Assembly: GCA_016946835.1 (NCBI GenBank)
Contig: JACVTC010000015.1
Coordinates: 209,501 to 273,500 of the forward strand
Source: Neocallimastix lanati (nom. inval.)
Taxonomy: Eukaryota > Neocallimastigomycota > Neocallimastigomycetes > Neocallimastigales > Neocallimastigaceae
Reading direction: 5' to 3'
Length of the DNA stretch: 64,000 bases
Positions 22,326 to 34,813 of this stretch are shown here, in pieces. The stretch's first letter is position 1; every line of letters starts with the position of its first letter. The notes under the pieces were generated by a model. It had not been told where the DNA came from. It saw only the letters and a program-made list of their open reading frames with translations, and made no database searches. The position numbers were made by a program, and so were the translations under genes.

Positions 22326-22596
22326 ATCATAATTTTGTATCTTAAAATTATGATTAACCTTGCAAAGTCAAAATTAATTATTATACTACAGTATAATAAT
22401 GCCTTTGTGAAGTTTTACAGATATTAATTAAATAAAACTAGAATATATTATACCATTATTTTTTTCTTTTTTTTTCTTTTTTTTTTTTTTTTTTTTTTTT
22501 TTGGTTTGTTTATTTTTTTATCTTATTTCTTTTTATTACATGTATTTTATCATATATTTAATTAATAAAGATGAAACAATTTTGCTTCCGTTAAAA
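22326..22596 (+). mobile_element. LINE 3' end remnant
   Basis: It matches the end of the LINE from ATCATAATTTTGTATC through the 3' UTR to GCTTCCGTTAAAA, with several substitutions and a long T tract. It is older than the copy at 7946. The next LINE fragment begins directly in its short A tail. Confidence 0.8.
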
Positions 22597-24427
22597 CATT
22601 TTTAATGATGTTTCAGAACTTGGAATTCCTTTAGGCGAATCTAGATGTTGTGGTGGACTCTTTGCAGATGATATTGTTCTATGCGCACCGTCAAGAACTA
22701 AGTTGAAAAAAAATGCTTAAGAAGGTAAATGAATGGGCTAAATTTAATATGATGAATTTTGGAATTAACAAGTGTGCTACGATGGTGATTCGACCAGACA
22801 CACCTCTTTTTCAAAATAAAAGAGATCCTACTTTTTATCTTGCTGGTCAACCAATCCCAATAACTAAATGTTATACCTATTTAGGTATACCATTTGATAA
22901 AAGCTTATCATTGAAACCTATTATTAAATTACTTAACTCTAAAGTAACTAAAGCTCTCTTTTCTGTTAGTAAATTTCTTTCAAATTCCAAAATTCCTATT
23001 CCATTTAAGAAGATTATAATTAACTCTTATGTACTTAGTAAAGTCTCTTACTTTGCACCTTTACTTGGTTCGAATAAAACGAGAACAAATAATACTCAGA
23101 AATTAATTAATAAAGGATTAAGATGGGTTGCAGGTTTACAAAAAGCCAAATCCTTTATTAATGTATATTCTATTTCAAAAGATTTAAATATTCCTCCATT
23201 GTCAGCTAAGTGTGCTTTGTCTTCAAGTCAAATGTTTTGATAAATGGAAAGATTCAAATTGTATTATTTCCTATTTAGTTAATAATATTCCAAAATCTAG
23301 AAAATATACATGGACGAAAGAAAGTAGAACTCTTAAACGTAAACTAAGAGAAAAGAGGTAAATAACGATTATAAAATAAATCAAGGATTTTTATTGGAAA
23401 AGAGATATGAAAATCAATTCTATTAAAGCTGAGTTTTATGACAAAAACAAATTCGAAGAAACATCAAAATTTATTAAACTTTGTTATGAATATCCTGATC
23501 TTTCATATGGTTTCTATTGTCTATTGAGAGCACGAAGCCGGATATAGATTAGATGCTAGAATTGCTAAAGCTGCAAAATTAGTAGATTAAATGTGTCCTA
23601 ATTTTTGTCCCTGTTGTAAAAGTAATAAACAATGGATAAGTCATTGGTTAATTGATTGTCCTTTTTTTCAATCCTATTCGTAGTAAAGTTAATGATAAAA
23701 TTTTATTTTTATATAATGCTTTTTACCGTGGCAACCTAACAAAATGATATTGTTAATAGTAATAATGATAATAGTAATAGTAATAATGGTAATAGTAATA
23801 ATAGTAATAGTAATAATAGTTATAGTAATATTAGTAATAGTATTTTTAGTAATGTTAGTAATAGTATTGAAAATAATGTGTATATTGATTCTAGTGTGTG
23901 TGAAAAAGTGTTTAATTTCCTTCTTGGAGGTCGAAGTATTAATAAACAGTACAAGGGAATGGGAGGATCTATTTAAGTGCCAGATGAAATCAGGTGCTTA
24001 TTCTGATACTCCGTTCTTAGTGGTTACTGCGGCACTTCTCCAATCGATTATACCTATTGCTATTGGCAAGCAATGGTCTTTGTTCAATAGATTCAAATCG
24101 AATCGTACTACTACTACCAAGAGCGTCAATGCTGAAGAAACGGTAAGACAGGCCAGCAGGGCTATCGCAACCAATGAAGATCATAATTTTTGTATCTTAA
24201 AATTAGGATTAACATTGCGAAGTCAAAATTAATTATTATACTTCAGTATAATAATGCCCTTTATGAAGTCTTACAAATATTAATTAAATGAAACTAGAAT
24301 ATATTATACCATTATTTTATTTTATTTTATGTTTTATTTTTTGTTTATTTTTTTTATCTTTTTTATTATTTTATTACATGTATTTTATCAAATATTTAAT
24401 TAATAAAGATGAAACAAGTTTGCTGCC

Positions 24428-24472
<45 letters not shown>
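22596..24472 (+). pseudogene. 5'-truncated, frameshifted LINE copy
   Basis: It begins at ACATTTTTAATG, equivalent to 11976 of the full LINE inside the RT, and runs to a 42-base poly(A). Nucleotide identity to the full copy is high, but reading is broken: an extra A before AATGCTTAAG near 22710, an indel near 23220, stops near 23360 and 23590, and others. Intact stretches are 22713-23240 (RT thumb and connection) and 23744-24232 (out of frame, then the conserved C-terminal tail). The motif FADD is still readable before the first frameshift. A dead copy. Confidence 0.88.
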
Positions 24473-24474
<2 letters not shown>

Positions 24475-24689
24475 TTACTTCTAGGTTTTATTTCGTTTTT
24501 ATTTGTTAGGAAGGGGGAAATTTCCGAATAGCACAACTTGCCGAAATACGTTGTTATAAAAAAAAAAAAAATTAAAATAAAAAAAAATAAAAAAAAAAAT
24601 AAAAAAAAAAAAATAAAAATAAATATTAAATATTTAAAAAGTAAAAATAAGAAAATGTTCAATCAAAAAATAAGATAATTTTTATTGAA

Positions 24690-25620
24690 CAATACTCCTC
24701 AATTGTTTCTATTCATAAAAAGGGCGATCCATCAGATTGTAATAACTATCGTGGCATCTCTCTTATCAATAATGGATTAAAAATTATTGCAAAAAATTAT
24801 AGCTAATAGAATCTCTAAATATGGAATTGATGAAGGTTTTATAAAACCTGAACAATATGGTTTTCGTATTCGAGAAGAATGTATAAGTCTTTACACTGCA
24901 TTAAGAATTATATGTCAGAGAAGGAAATTTGAATATATGGATACTTACCTTGCTTTTTTGAAATTGGTGAAAATCGTGGTAATTTAAGTAATTTTCTGAA
25001 TAATGAGTGTGTAAATATGCATGTGACGTGGTACCGATTATATAACTTTCTTATTGGTGGAAGGGATGCAGACATAATAGATTTAAATTATAAAAAGGAA
25101 TGGAATATTTTATTTAAAGAATCAAATCATTTCTGGTGATTATTCAAAAACACCATTCTTGAGTGCGTGATCTGTGACTCTCATTGACAGAAATTATGCC
25201 TCGGGCTAGTTACTCGAACAAGGGTTACGATTCCGAAAGTATAAGTGCAAACTAACCAGGAGCGTCAACACTGAAAATGCAGTATAAAGACAGGCCAGCT
25301 AGCAGGACCAATGCCTCTGAAGGAAGAAGACCATCATTTCTTTCTAGATAGACAATTCAAACCCTAATTCATAAGGAGGTGAGGTTTCGTTGCCAATGAA
25401 CTTTTTTCTGAATTTATTGATACACTTATTTTTTGATTATTACTTTTTATTTCACGTTACTTTTTCCTTTATTATTATGTTCAATTGGACAAATAATTTT
25501 TTTATTTATTTTATTAATTCTGTGTTTTTTTTTTATTTTTTTTATTAAAATTAAAAGTATTCATGTATTTTATATAAGAATAAATAAATAAAGATTAAAG
25601 TTCGCAATAATTGCGGCTAT

Positions 25621-25647
<27 letters not shown>
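24690..25647 (+). pseudogene. Divergent LINE relic with internal deletion
   Basis: The translation at 24700-24960 matches the RT block of the LINE (NYRGISLINNG, then RPEQFGFR-like KPEQYGFR and ICQRR) at the protein level but is clearly a different subfamily. It then jumps to the C-terminal tail (YNFLIGGRD near 25045, RSVNTENA near 25260). Frameshifts and stops are present. It ends with its own 3' UTR and a 27-base poly(A). Most of the RT catalytic core and thumb are deleted. Confidence 0.8.
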
Positions 25648-25652
<5 letters not shown>

Positions 25653-26024
25653 TGAACAATATTTGAAAAATCACTTAATAATTCATAATTGTATATTCCA
25701 TTAATTAGTGAATTATTTTCAATATCTAATGAACTAACTGGAGGAAATTGATATATATATTTTCAATGTAATTAATAAAATCAGATGTATTTCATTTCAT
25801 TGTTACATCTCCATTTTTTTTTTATCTATCCCCCAATAGAACCATCTGAATATTTGAAAAATAAAAATAATTCATCTACTAATTGATTATCCTTGTAGTA
25901 AGAAGGATATCTTTCTATATAATATTCTTTATTTCCTCCCTTATTTTGCTTTCATAATATTTATTTTATTAAAAATAAGTATTTCAAACGAAATTAAAAA
26001 AGTTGGTAAAAATCAAAATTTTTA

Positions 26025-26056
<32 letters not shown>

Positions 26057-26369
26057 GAGTGAAAGAAAACAACGACTATAAGAATGTAGTAACTAATAAT
26101 TCATTAAGACTGATAAATAATATATATCCAAAGAATTTATGAATAAATAATTGAATGAAATAAGTAAAAGAGGAGAGAATAAGAGTAAAAAAAAAAAAAT
26201 TAATGGAAATGAATTATGACCCAAATACTAAGACTGATATGAGAGTCGATGATAGGGATATTAGTGGTGATATATATGGAGAATTTCATTGAATTTTAAA
26301 TGATTTTTTTTTTTTTCCGAATCAAGGATAAAGCACTAGTAATATTAAAAATTTTTTTATTAAAAAAAA
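25648..26369. other. AT-rich spacer
   Basis: No gene seen. It contains a 30-base T tract near 26026-26056 and unremarkable sequence. Confidence 0.7.
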
Positions 26370-26662
26370 AAAAAGAAGTAAATGATGAATATAAGGAAGT
26401 GAAAATAAAATTTCCAACCTGTATTTTAAAAGATAACATGAATTTTAAAAAAGCAATAATAGATATTTCATCTGAAAAAGCTAAGATTGTAGAAGAAATG
26501 ATTTTATCGATTTGTAATTTGTAGTTCATTATGGTAAAAGATATTTCACCCAGGGATTCTCACTGTTATGGAACATCTATTGACAAACACAAGGTTGATT
26601 TTTATCCGTGGTATACATTCATGGACTAATGCTAAAATGAAGGAATTTATTCATTCTAAAAT

Positions 26663-26715
<53 letters not shown>

Positions 26716-26800
26716 AGGATAATATTTTGTCAGTGAAAAAAAAGGATTATTAAATTCAATGATGGTTTCTTCAGAATTAAAATATAGATTCCAAATTTCA
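26370..26800 (+). pseudogene. Relic of a LINE N-terminal region
   Basis: At 26568 the frame reads NTRLIFIRGIHSW, matching NTKLLFIRGLRSW of the LINE N-terminus. RDSHCYG just before it matches GSRCHG in another frame. KDNILSVKK after it matches NDKVLSVKR. A run of about 46 A starting at 26664 interrupts the middle. The preceding open stretch 26380-26520 (KIKFP...VEEMILSI) has protein-like composition and may be an upstream domain of the same relic. Confidence 0.65.
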
Positions 26801-27273
26801 TTTATCCAAAATTTGAAAAAGTATTTAAAAAAAAAAGCAAAAGCAGGAGTTAAAATTTCATATTTGTAGATGTTCCAAATGGAATCATATGGTTTTTTTT
26901 TTTTTTTTTTTAGCATTTAAAATAAAAATATTAATAAGCAAAAATGCATCCAATAATACTAAACTCAGAGAAAATCTCTTTTCAACTAATTTAGTTTATA
27001 ATGATTAATTAATAATATATAAGATCAACTTTAAAATTTTTATCTATACAAAAATATTATTTATATAGGGTTCATTTGAATAATTTAATTATTTTTTTAT
27101 ATATTTAAAAAAATTTTTTTTATTTAAAGTCCAATATCCAGGGTTCTAGTAGTATAAATGAGTTGAAATTAAGGCATGTTATGGATATTTAAGCGTAGCT
27201 TTCTAATGAGTAATGTTTTAGCCCGGAGGGAAAATCATAGTATGTATTGTTACTATTATTTATAGAGTTAACC

Positions 27274-27305
<32 letters not shown>

Positions 27306-27366
27306 TTGATTTATTTTTATTAATTTTTTAAGGGTTAAATTTTAAATTAAATTACTTTATTGGGAT
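26800..27366. other. AT-rich spacer
   Basis: No gene seen. T and A homopolymers and a short GC-richer patch around 27130-27240 that I could not assign. Confidence 0.65.
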
Positions 27367-27662
27367 TGTTACATTTCGGAACGTGGCTTATAAACATAAT
27401 ATAATTCTTAAATTAACTCACCACATTTTTAATTATTTTTAAATAATTATGAATAAATAAATAAAATTAGAAATAAATGAGTTAGCGCTAATCTACAAAG
27501 CGGATTATAATTAAAAGTGATGTAAATCCCAATATATAAGTGATATTCGGTATTCACATATTTTTGATGATATAATATCACCTTTCAAGAGAAAGGTTTC
27601 TATCATATATAAATGGAATATTTAAACCATATAATTATTTTATATTAAAGATGACATAGATT

Positions 27663-27695
<33 letters not shown>

Positions 27696-28191
27696 AAATA
27701 AATACTTTATTTATAATTGTCTCTTTAAAGAAAAAAAAATGAAATAAATATATAAAAAAAATTCAAATTAAATAAATAAATAATAAATTATAAAAAATTA
27801 AATATATTTTATTTTTAACCATCAAAAAAAAAAAAAAAAAGAAAAAAAAAAAAAAAATCCAAAAATTAAAATAAGGGAAACAAATAGAGGAAAAGAGCAT
27901 TATTATTATTAATAGAAAATATTAAAATATATCTCTTATAAAATTAAATATATTATTATTATTATTTTAACCAAAAATATTAAAATATATCTTTTTAAAA
28001 TTAAATATTTTATCATTGTTTTAAACAAAAAATAATATTAATAAATATTATTATTTTTAATTATTATTTTAACAAAAAAAATATTAAAAATATTTCTTTA
28101 ATTATTTAATAGAATTTTAGCCACCATGGCATAAACATTTTTTTTAAGTATGCCACTTGTTATATAAAGCCACGTTTCGAAATACAAAACA
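27367..28191. mobile_element. Possible LTR or transposon with imperfect inverted ends
   Basis: The left end TGTTACATTTCGGAACGTGG and the right end (reverse complement starting TGTTTTGTATTTCGAAACG) share about 25 bp of imperfect inverted repeat, including ACGTGGC. The ends are TG and CA. No 5-bp target duplication was found and there is no coding sequence inside. It may be a degraded solo LTR or a MITE. Confidence 0.4.
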
Positions 28192-29504
28192 CATTCACTT
28201 TTATTAAATTAGTTCAAATCCTTATGTTTCAAAATATTGAATGAATGTATTCCAAAATAACATTTATTTTTATAATAATAATAATAATAATAATAATAAT
28301 CGAATTTAAAATAAAACGGTCAATAACGAAATTTAATTCCAATTGATCTATTAATGAATTTCAATCTTAAATCCACTAAAATTTGTGACAAACTAAGAAA
28401 ATATAATTATTTTGTTAAAAAATAATTATAGATTATTATTTTTTAATTGATACATTATAAGTAATAAAGTATCAAATTTTTATTTATTTAATTATAACGA
28501 GGTCGAACAAATAGGGAATTTATAAAATAATATATTCCAACTCAAAGATAATAAATAATAATTTACACAAATAATAAAATTTATTTATTTCTTTTTAAAT
28601 CTTGTTTTTATTTATTTATTTAATTTTACATAAATTATTACAATTATATTTTATATTCCTCTGAATATAATAATTATTAATTATCTCTAATAATTCAATT
28701 TATATTAATATCTTAATAATAATTTTACTTATAATTGTAGGATTCAACTCTTATCCTTTAACTATAAGTAATTACTTAATTATTTAAACTAAACTATAAG
28801 TTCTCTAAAACTATTATTTTACTCTCAATTAGAATTTCTAAAACAACAAGAAAAACTCTCTCTTTAACTTTTATTTCATTCTCTTCTTTTAAATTTATTA
28901 ATTAATTTTATCTTGAATATTATTGGCTGTCTAATTAATTTTAATCTATGATTTAGTATATTATATATTATAATTATTTTTCACTATATTATTATAGGAT
29001 TTGTCAAGGTTTTTAGATAATTTGGTCTTAACGATTAGGTCAAGATGCCAAATTATAGTAATTAATTAATAATTTAATTTTACTCTTATTTAAAACATAT
29101 TATTATTAGTAATAAATAAGTTTTTTATTTAAAATATAAGTTTTATTTAATATTAATAATATTTTATTACATTATTATTTTATATAATTATTACTATAAT
29201 TTAAAATTACAATAATCCTACAAAGGATTAATCAAAAGATTTAAACATGTATTTATATAAAATAATTAATTATTAAAATATTAATTATTAATATGAATAT
29301 GTAATAGTATTAATATAAGTTTGATATTGATAATATAAACTAAAATAATAATATAAATATTTAATATAAATAAAATATAAGAATATTAGCTAAGTATTAT
29401 ATTTTATAATTAAAATATAATATGTAGAAATTAATTTAATGACAATCATGTGTTTACATTATTTAATATATATTAATTTCAATATGTTAATAATATTTAG
29501 TCAA
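28192..29504. other. AT-rich stretch, probably old repeats
   Basis: No gene seen. A 23-bp sequence, TCACTATATTATTATAGGAT and neighbours, occurs at about 28980 and again at about 29768, bracketing 780 bp. Its meaning is unclear. Confidence 0.6.
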
Positions 29505-29650
29505 TTAGTTGGCCACCGTCCTGCTGTCTAGATGAACCAACACCTTTTGTGGTGTCTAAATGAGCGTGTATTCCGGCACTTTAACCCCACGATCGGTTCA
29601 TCCCGCATCGCCAGTTCTGCTTACCAAAAATGGCCTAGACTATTTCCTAA
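29505..29650. other. Unassigned GC-richer structured island
   Basis: About 145 bp of mixed composition inside AT-rich DNA. It contains the inverted pair GATGAACC (29531-29538) and GGTTCATC (29595-29602) enclosing a small hairpin ACACC/GGTGT. GGTTCATCCC resembles a Pol III B box, but no tRNA fold is evident. A 74-codon open frame starting here has no recognisable features. Confidence 0.45.
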
Positions 29651-29825
29651 ATATTTTAATAATAATTATTATATTATTAATTATTAATATTGAAATTCAA
29701 ATAACTGAATTATTGAAATTGAAAATTGAAATTGAAATTGAATTAAATGTAAATTCAGTTATTATCTTCACTATATTATTATAGGATTTTCTCTTTTGTT
29801 AATTTTCTTGCCTATTTCTAGCTGT

Positions 29826-29847
29826 ATCGTATCATAATTGATACGAT
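29826..29847. repeat. LTR end-to-start junction, 9-bp inverted arms
   Basis: ATCGTATCA (29826-29834), four bases TAAT, then TGATACGAT (29839-29847). This is what one expects where one LTR ends in CA and another of similar ends starts with TG. Confidence 0.55.
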
Positions 29848-30344
29848 ATTTTTATTAAACATCAATATCAATATTTATTTTATTTTATTTGGACGATAAC
29901 AGTAGGGAATAATTGACAAAATAATATATTCTAATATTATATAGAATAATACACACAATAATAATATTCACATTTTAATATTTAGTTTATTTATTTTATT
30001 TATTTATTATCATTCATCAATAAAAATACATCATCAATATAAATAGTTGTTAATTAGTTAAAATATAATTAAATCATTCAATAAAATATAATTAATTACT
30101 AAAATCTCTCATATTATTAATGAAAACTAAATATAAAACTACACTAAACTATACTAATAAACATGTTTATAGGCTAAATTATTAATAAACTAAATTAATA
30201 TTAATAAAAGAACCATTCTTTAAATTATTATTATTTACTAACTATATATATTATTACTAAATTATTATTAACCAATAAGATTTCACTAAATGATTTCTAA
30301 CCTAATTTTCACTAAATTTTGGTATTTATGGTGGTACCGTATTA
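29839..30344. mobile_element. Degenerate LTR-like unit H
   Basis: It starts TGATACGATA and ends TACCGTATTA, whose reverse complement matches the start at 8 of 10 bases. It contains no coding sequence. Five bases (TAATA, now split by solo LTR F1) separate it from the next TGATACGGG start at 31199. A fossil LTR is the best reading. Confidence 0.45.
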
Positions 30345-30348
30345 TAAT

Positions 30349-31192
30349 TGTAAGAATCTATAATTATTTGCTAACAAATAATTATATTTTCTTAATTAAG
30401 TTATTATAACTATAACTTTAATATTTATTAAATTTATTTAATTTAATTTTAAATATTCATTAATTTAACAAAATTTATTTAATTAATTTTAAATAATATA
30501 TTTACAATATGTTAAATTCTCTACTGTAACTAATGTATTTTGTATTGTATTTTATTCTGTATTTTATAATGTATTCTGTATTTTATTAACTATTTAATTT
30601 TATATTTTTAATATAAGGATAAATTATATGATCGAAATATCTTTTATTATTTTATTCTTTTATTTTCGATCATTAGATTGGAAAATCGGTTAATTAAGAT
30701 TTTTTCCAATTACTTTTTAGAAGTAATCGGTTTTTCTTAATTAATGCGATGATCGATATGGATAGAATATCGATCGAAAACTTATCTAGGTTTTTCTATC
30801 TAATCTTTTCCTAGATAAGAGATTTGTTAAGATTAGAAAACCCTTTCTTATTTAACCTTATTTTCATAAAAAAATATAAATAAGGCTCTTGAGTTCTCTT
30901 TGAGAAATCAAGAGTTATTATTATAAAAAACATAGTTATAATAGTAACAATTTTATATTTTTAACTTTAATAAATTAATAAAAATATTTTATTCAAAAAC
31001 ATATTTTTAAAATCAATTTATACAAACAATTCTTCTCTTACTTTTTGTGTTATTATTATAATTAATTTTATAATAAACTCTACTCTAAAGGTAAAAAAAT
31101 TTATTTTATTTTATTTTCTCAACTTAATGAATTAGTCGTTAAGTTGTAGTTAATAATTCTATTTTGAGTTAGTTCTTAATAGAATTATTACA
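30349..31192 (+). mobile_element. Solo LTR F1 (844 bp)
   Basis: It starts TGTAAGAATC and ends GAATTATTACA, flanked by the 5-bp duplication ATAAT (30344-30348 and 31193-31197). A second copy, F2, lies at 59122-60031. It carries a TATA-like TATAAATA (30875-30882, giving plus orientation) and a dense set of inverted repeats (30628-30914). A solo LTR forms by recombination between the two LTRs of a complete element. Confidence 0.88.
30628..30914. repeat. Series of five or six perfect inverted repeats inside LTR F1
   Basis: ATGATCGAAA/TTTCGATCAT (30628, 30664); TTAATTAAGA/TCTTAATTAA (30690, 30735) enclosing ATTACTT/AAGTAAT (30709, 30721); GATCGATAT/ATATCGATC (30751, 30767); CTTATCTAGG/CCTAGATAAG (30781, 30810); and CTCTTGA/TCAAGAG (30886, 30908) with an inner TTCTC/GAGAA. 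The same series is in LTR F2. Confidence 0.85.
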
Positions 31193-31198
31193 ATAATA

Positions 31199-32798
31199 TG
31201 ATACGGGCTGGGGTTGAAACACTAAGATATTCAAAACAAAAAAAAAAAAAAAAAATAAATATTAACACATAACTATAAAAATAAGTTTGGAAACAAGAAA
31301 AAAAATTAAATTTTAAAATATTCTTTATTTAAATTTAAAATTAAAATTATTTGTTCCCAAGTATTAAAAAGAAAGAAATTTATTCTTCTTTTTATACTTT
31401 TATTTTAATACATTTTATTTATTATTAATATATTCTTTATAAAAAAAAACTATTATAACTATTTTATTTTATTTTTTAACTATTATTTTAAATTATTTTT
31501 TAAAAAAAAAAAATAACATTTATTAAATTAAAATATAAAAAATTAATTTGGAGCTTGTATCACGAAGGACATTCCTGGCGGTAGCTTCTTCTTGATATTG
31601 TTATTCAGAGAGAGAATTATACAGAATTGATATTTTCTGTATTTTAGATCATTTTTATTATTGGAATTCTTCTGTATTTTAGTTCATTTTTATTTTAATA
31701 AAGATTTAATTTATTTTTAATTTTTGTTTTATTTTTAGTTTATTTCAAAGGTTTTAGAAAATATTATACAGAAACTTATAATTCTGTATTTTATATCAAA
31801 TATTTATTGAAATAGGTTTTTATTATTCTTAATATAAAAATAAGAATTAGTAATGATTTAAATATTATATAATTTTTAATAAGAATATTTAGTAATAATT
31901 TTTATTAATATTTAATATTAATAAAATATTTAATAATTATTTTTATTAGATTTGATATTAATAAAAGATTTTAATAAGAATATTTAATAATAATTTTTAT
32001 TATATTTAATATTAATAAAAGAATTTATAAGAATATTTAATAATAATTTTTATTATATTTGATATTAATAAATGATTTTAATAAGAATATTTAATAATAA
32101 TTTTTATTAGATTTGATATTAATAAAAGAATATTTAATAAGAATATTTAATAATAATTTTTATTATATTTAATATTAATAAAAGATTTTTTATTAGAATA
32201 TTTAATAATAATTTTTATTAGATTTGATATTAATAAAAGAATATTTAATAAGAATATTTAATAATAATTTTTATTATATTTAATATTAATAAAAGATTTT
32301 TTATTAGAATATTTAATAATAATTTTTATTAGATTTGATATTAATAAAAGCATTTTATAAGAATATTTAATAATTTTTATTATAAAAGATTTTAATAAGA
32401 ATATTTAATAATAATTTTTATTATATTTGATATTAATAAAAGATTTTAATAAGAATATTTAATAATAATTTTTATTAGATTTGATATTAATAAAAGAATT
32501 TTATAAGAATATTTAATAATAATTTTTATTATATTTAATATTAATAAAAGAATTTTATAAGAATATTTAATAATAATTTTTATTATATTTAATATTAATA
32601 AAAGAAATTTATAAGAATATTTAATAATAATTTTTATTATATTTAATAAAAGAAATTTATAAGAATATTTAATAATAATTTTTATTATATTTGATATTAA
32701 TAAAAGATTTTAATAAGAATATTTAATAATAATTTTATTTTATTATTATTAAGAGTATTTAATAGGAAATACAAGGTATTTAGTGACACCCCGTATCA
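31199..32798. mobile_element. LTR-like unit G with internal tandem repeats
   Basis: It starts TGATACGGG and ends CCCGTATCA, a perfect 9-bp inverted pair with TG/CA ends. An inner GTATCA at 31557-31562 could be an alternative end (364 bp). No 5-bp duplication was found. Inside, 31860-32750 is a tandem array of about 53-bp units with TTTAATAATAATTTTTATTA. No coding sequence. Confidence 0.45.
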
Positions 32799-34434
32799 AA
32801 TGATTTATACCTAATATTCTTAATCTACAAAAATTAAATTTTGTAGAAGTGAATAAAAGGATAAATACTGAATAAAATTGATTTAAAAAATTTAAAAAAA
32901 AAAATAAATATGTTTTATTATTAAACACAAAAATGTTTTATTAAAAATTTATTTTTATTTTAACATTAATCTTTATTTATTTAATAATTAATTTTGTTTA
33001 AATTAATAAAATAATTGTTAAAACTAATAAAATAATAAAATGAAATATTTATTATTTATACTAATTTATTTTAAATTTTAATAATAAAATTGATTATTAA
33101 TAACTAATAAAATATATAATAATTTATCAAAATAATTAATAATCATAAAAATTGATTATTAAAAACTAATAAAATATCTATAATAATTTATTAAATAATT
33201 AATAATAAAGAATAATTTATAAGAAATATTTACATGTTTTTATATTTTTCTTTGATTTTAAACTATTTACATTAAAAATAATAAAATTAATAAAAGAGAA
33301 ATAAAGAATAATTTATTATTAAATTAAACAATATTTACAATTAAAATGTTAATAAAGATGAGTTTTAAAATGTTATTTTAATTACAATTTGTTTATAAAA
33401 GTTGAGTTATAAAATAAATAAAATAATCATTATTTTAAATAAAAGTAACTTAAAAATTATTTAACTATTTAATTTTAATTTTGCGTTGTTTATAAGTTTG
33501 TTTATTTGTTGTTTATAATTTATTAAATTTGTTTATTATTTTGTTTATTTGTAGTCTTAGAAAAATATTATTTATTAATTTATTTTAGTTTTTAATTAAA
33601 ATTATTAATGATTAATTAATTTATTATTATTTTATTTTAATTATTTTTATTTAATTAATTTTTCTTAAATATGGATTTAATTTTTGGGTTAAGTTAGACA
33701 AGAATTTGTTCTTTATTATTTATTTTATTTTAATAATTTTGTTATTTATCACAAATGACAAATGTTGATTATTATCTTAATTTAGAATTTACTTCTAAAA
33801 GTAATAATAATTTGTCAATTAAAAAGGTAGTTATTAACACAAAAATGTTAATTAAAACACTAAAGTTTAAAGTAAGAAAAGAATATTTGTTTTTTTTTTT
33901 TTATAATAAAACTTTATTTATCAATATAAAATTGTACTTTTTATTATTTTGAATATTTATATTCTTAATAAAAAGTATTTAAAATAAATGAGAATAAAAG
34001 AAAATAATTTATTAAAACTTAAATTTTAAATTTTTAATTCTTGAATTCTGATTTTTTTTATTTTTAAAGAAATATTTACATGTTTTTATATTTTTCTTTT
34101 AAGTTTAAATTATTTAAAATAAAACTATATAATTATTTTAAGTAAACACTTTTAAGATAAAATAAATAATTTTGTTATTATTAATAAGTTTCTTTTTAAT
34201 TAATATTAATATCAATTTAAACTGAGATTTAATTTAAAATCGTTAAAGTAAAATAAAAGAATAATTTAATATGAAATACATTGTTCTTTAAATTAAAATA
34301 ATATTTATTTAATAATTTTAAATCTTTTAATTTATTTTTATTAAAATATTATTTTATAATTATCAATAACTAATGAAGAGGGTTATTATTCCATTTTATT
34401 GATTTTTCTTAATTTATAATTTGGTTATTTATCA
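32799..34434. other. AT-rich non-coding stretch
   Basis: No gene. Two related segments begin ACATGTTTTTATATTTTTCT (near 33230 and 34078), and similar sequence recurs near 58682. TTATTTATCACAAAT occurs at about 33742 and again at 34425, where the gag-only element has inserted. These are probably old LTR fragments. Confidence 0.6.
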
Positions 34435-34439
34435 CAAAT

Positions 34440-34811
34440 TGGTGCAATGTAAATGAATTTTTAAAATTTAAATCTAATTATATTAATATTCACAATAATA
34501 AGTAATTCACACTAAAGTTGTAAATTATAACTAAATACTTAAATTCTACTTTATAAATTGTTTATTTAATTTTTATTAAATTTTTATTTTTGATCAATTG
34601 AAATCTCAATTTAGATCAATTGTCATTCAATCTAATTTTTTACATTTAATAAAGTTATATGTGGAAAAGAGAGAGTCTTAATAATTTCTAATTTTATACT
34701 TTATATATAAATTTCAATTTAATTTATCCTTTTATGGATTAATTTGATTTTCTATTTTTTTATGTAAATTTAATTTTATTTAATTTTAATTTTTCACTTG
34801 GTCTCGTACCA
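34440..34811 (-). repeat. 3' LTR of the gag-only element
   Basis: Ends TGGTGCAATG and CTCGTACCA. Near-identical to 36485-36856. Confidence 0.92.
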
Positions 34812-34813
34812 AG

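Noticed and set aside
29505-29650. tRNA gene or hammerhead ribozyme in the GC-richer island
   Set aside because: No cloverleaf with acceptor pairing could be drawn, and the CTGATGA...GAAA core is not present (CTAGATGA only).
28979-29790. 23-bp direct repeat as target duplication of an insertion
   Set aside because: No LTR-type ends, poly(A) tail or coding sequence in between. The length does not fit Ty3 elements.
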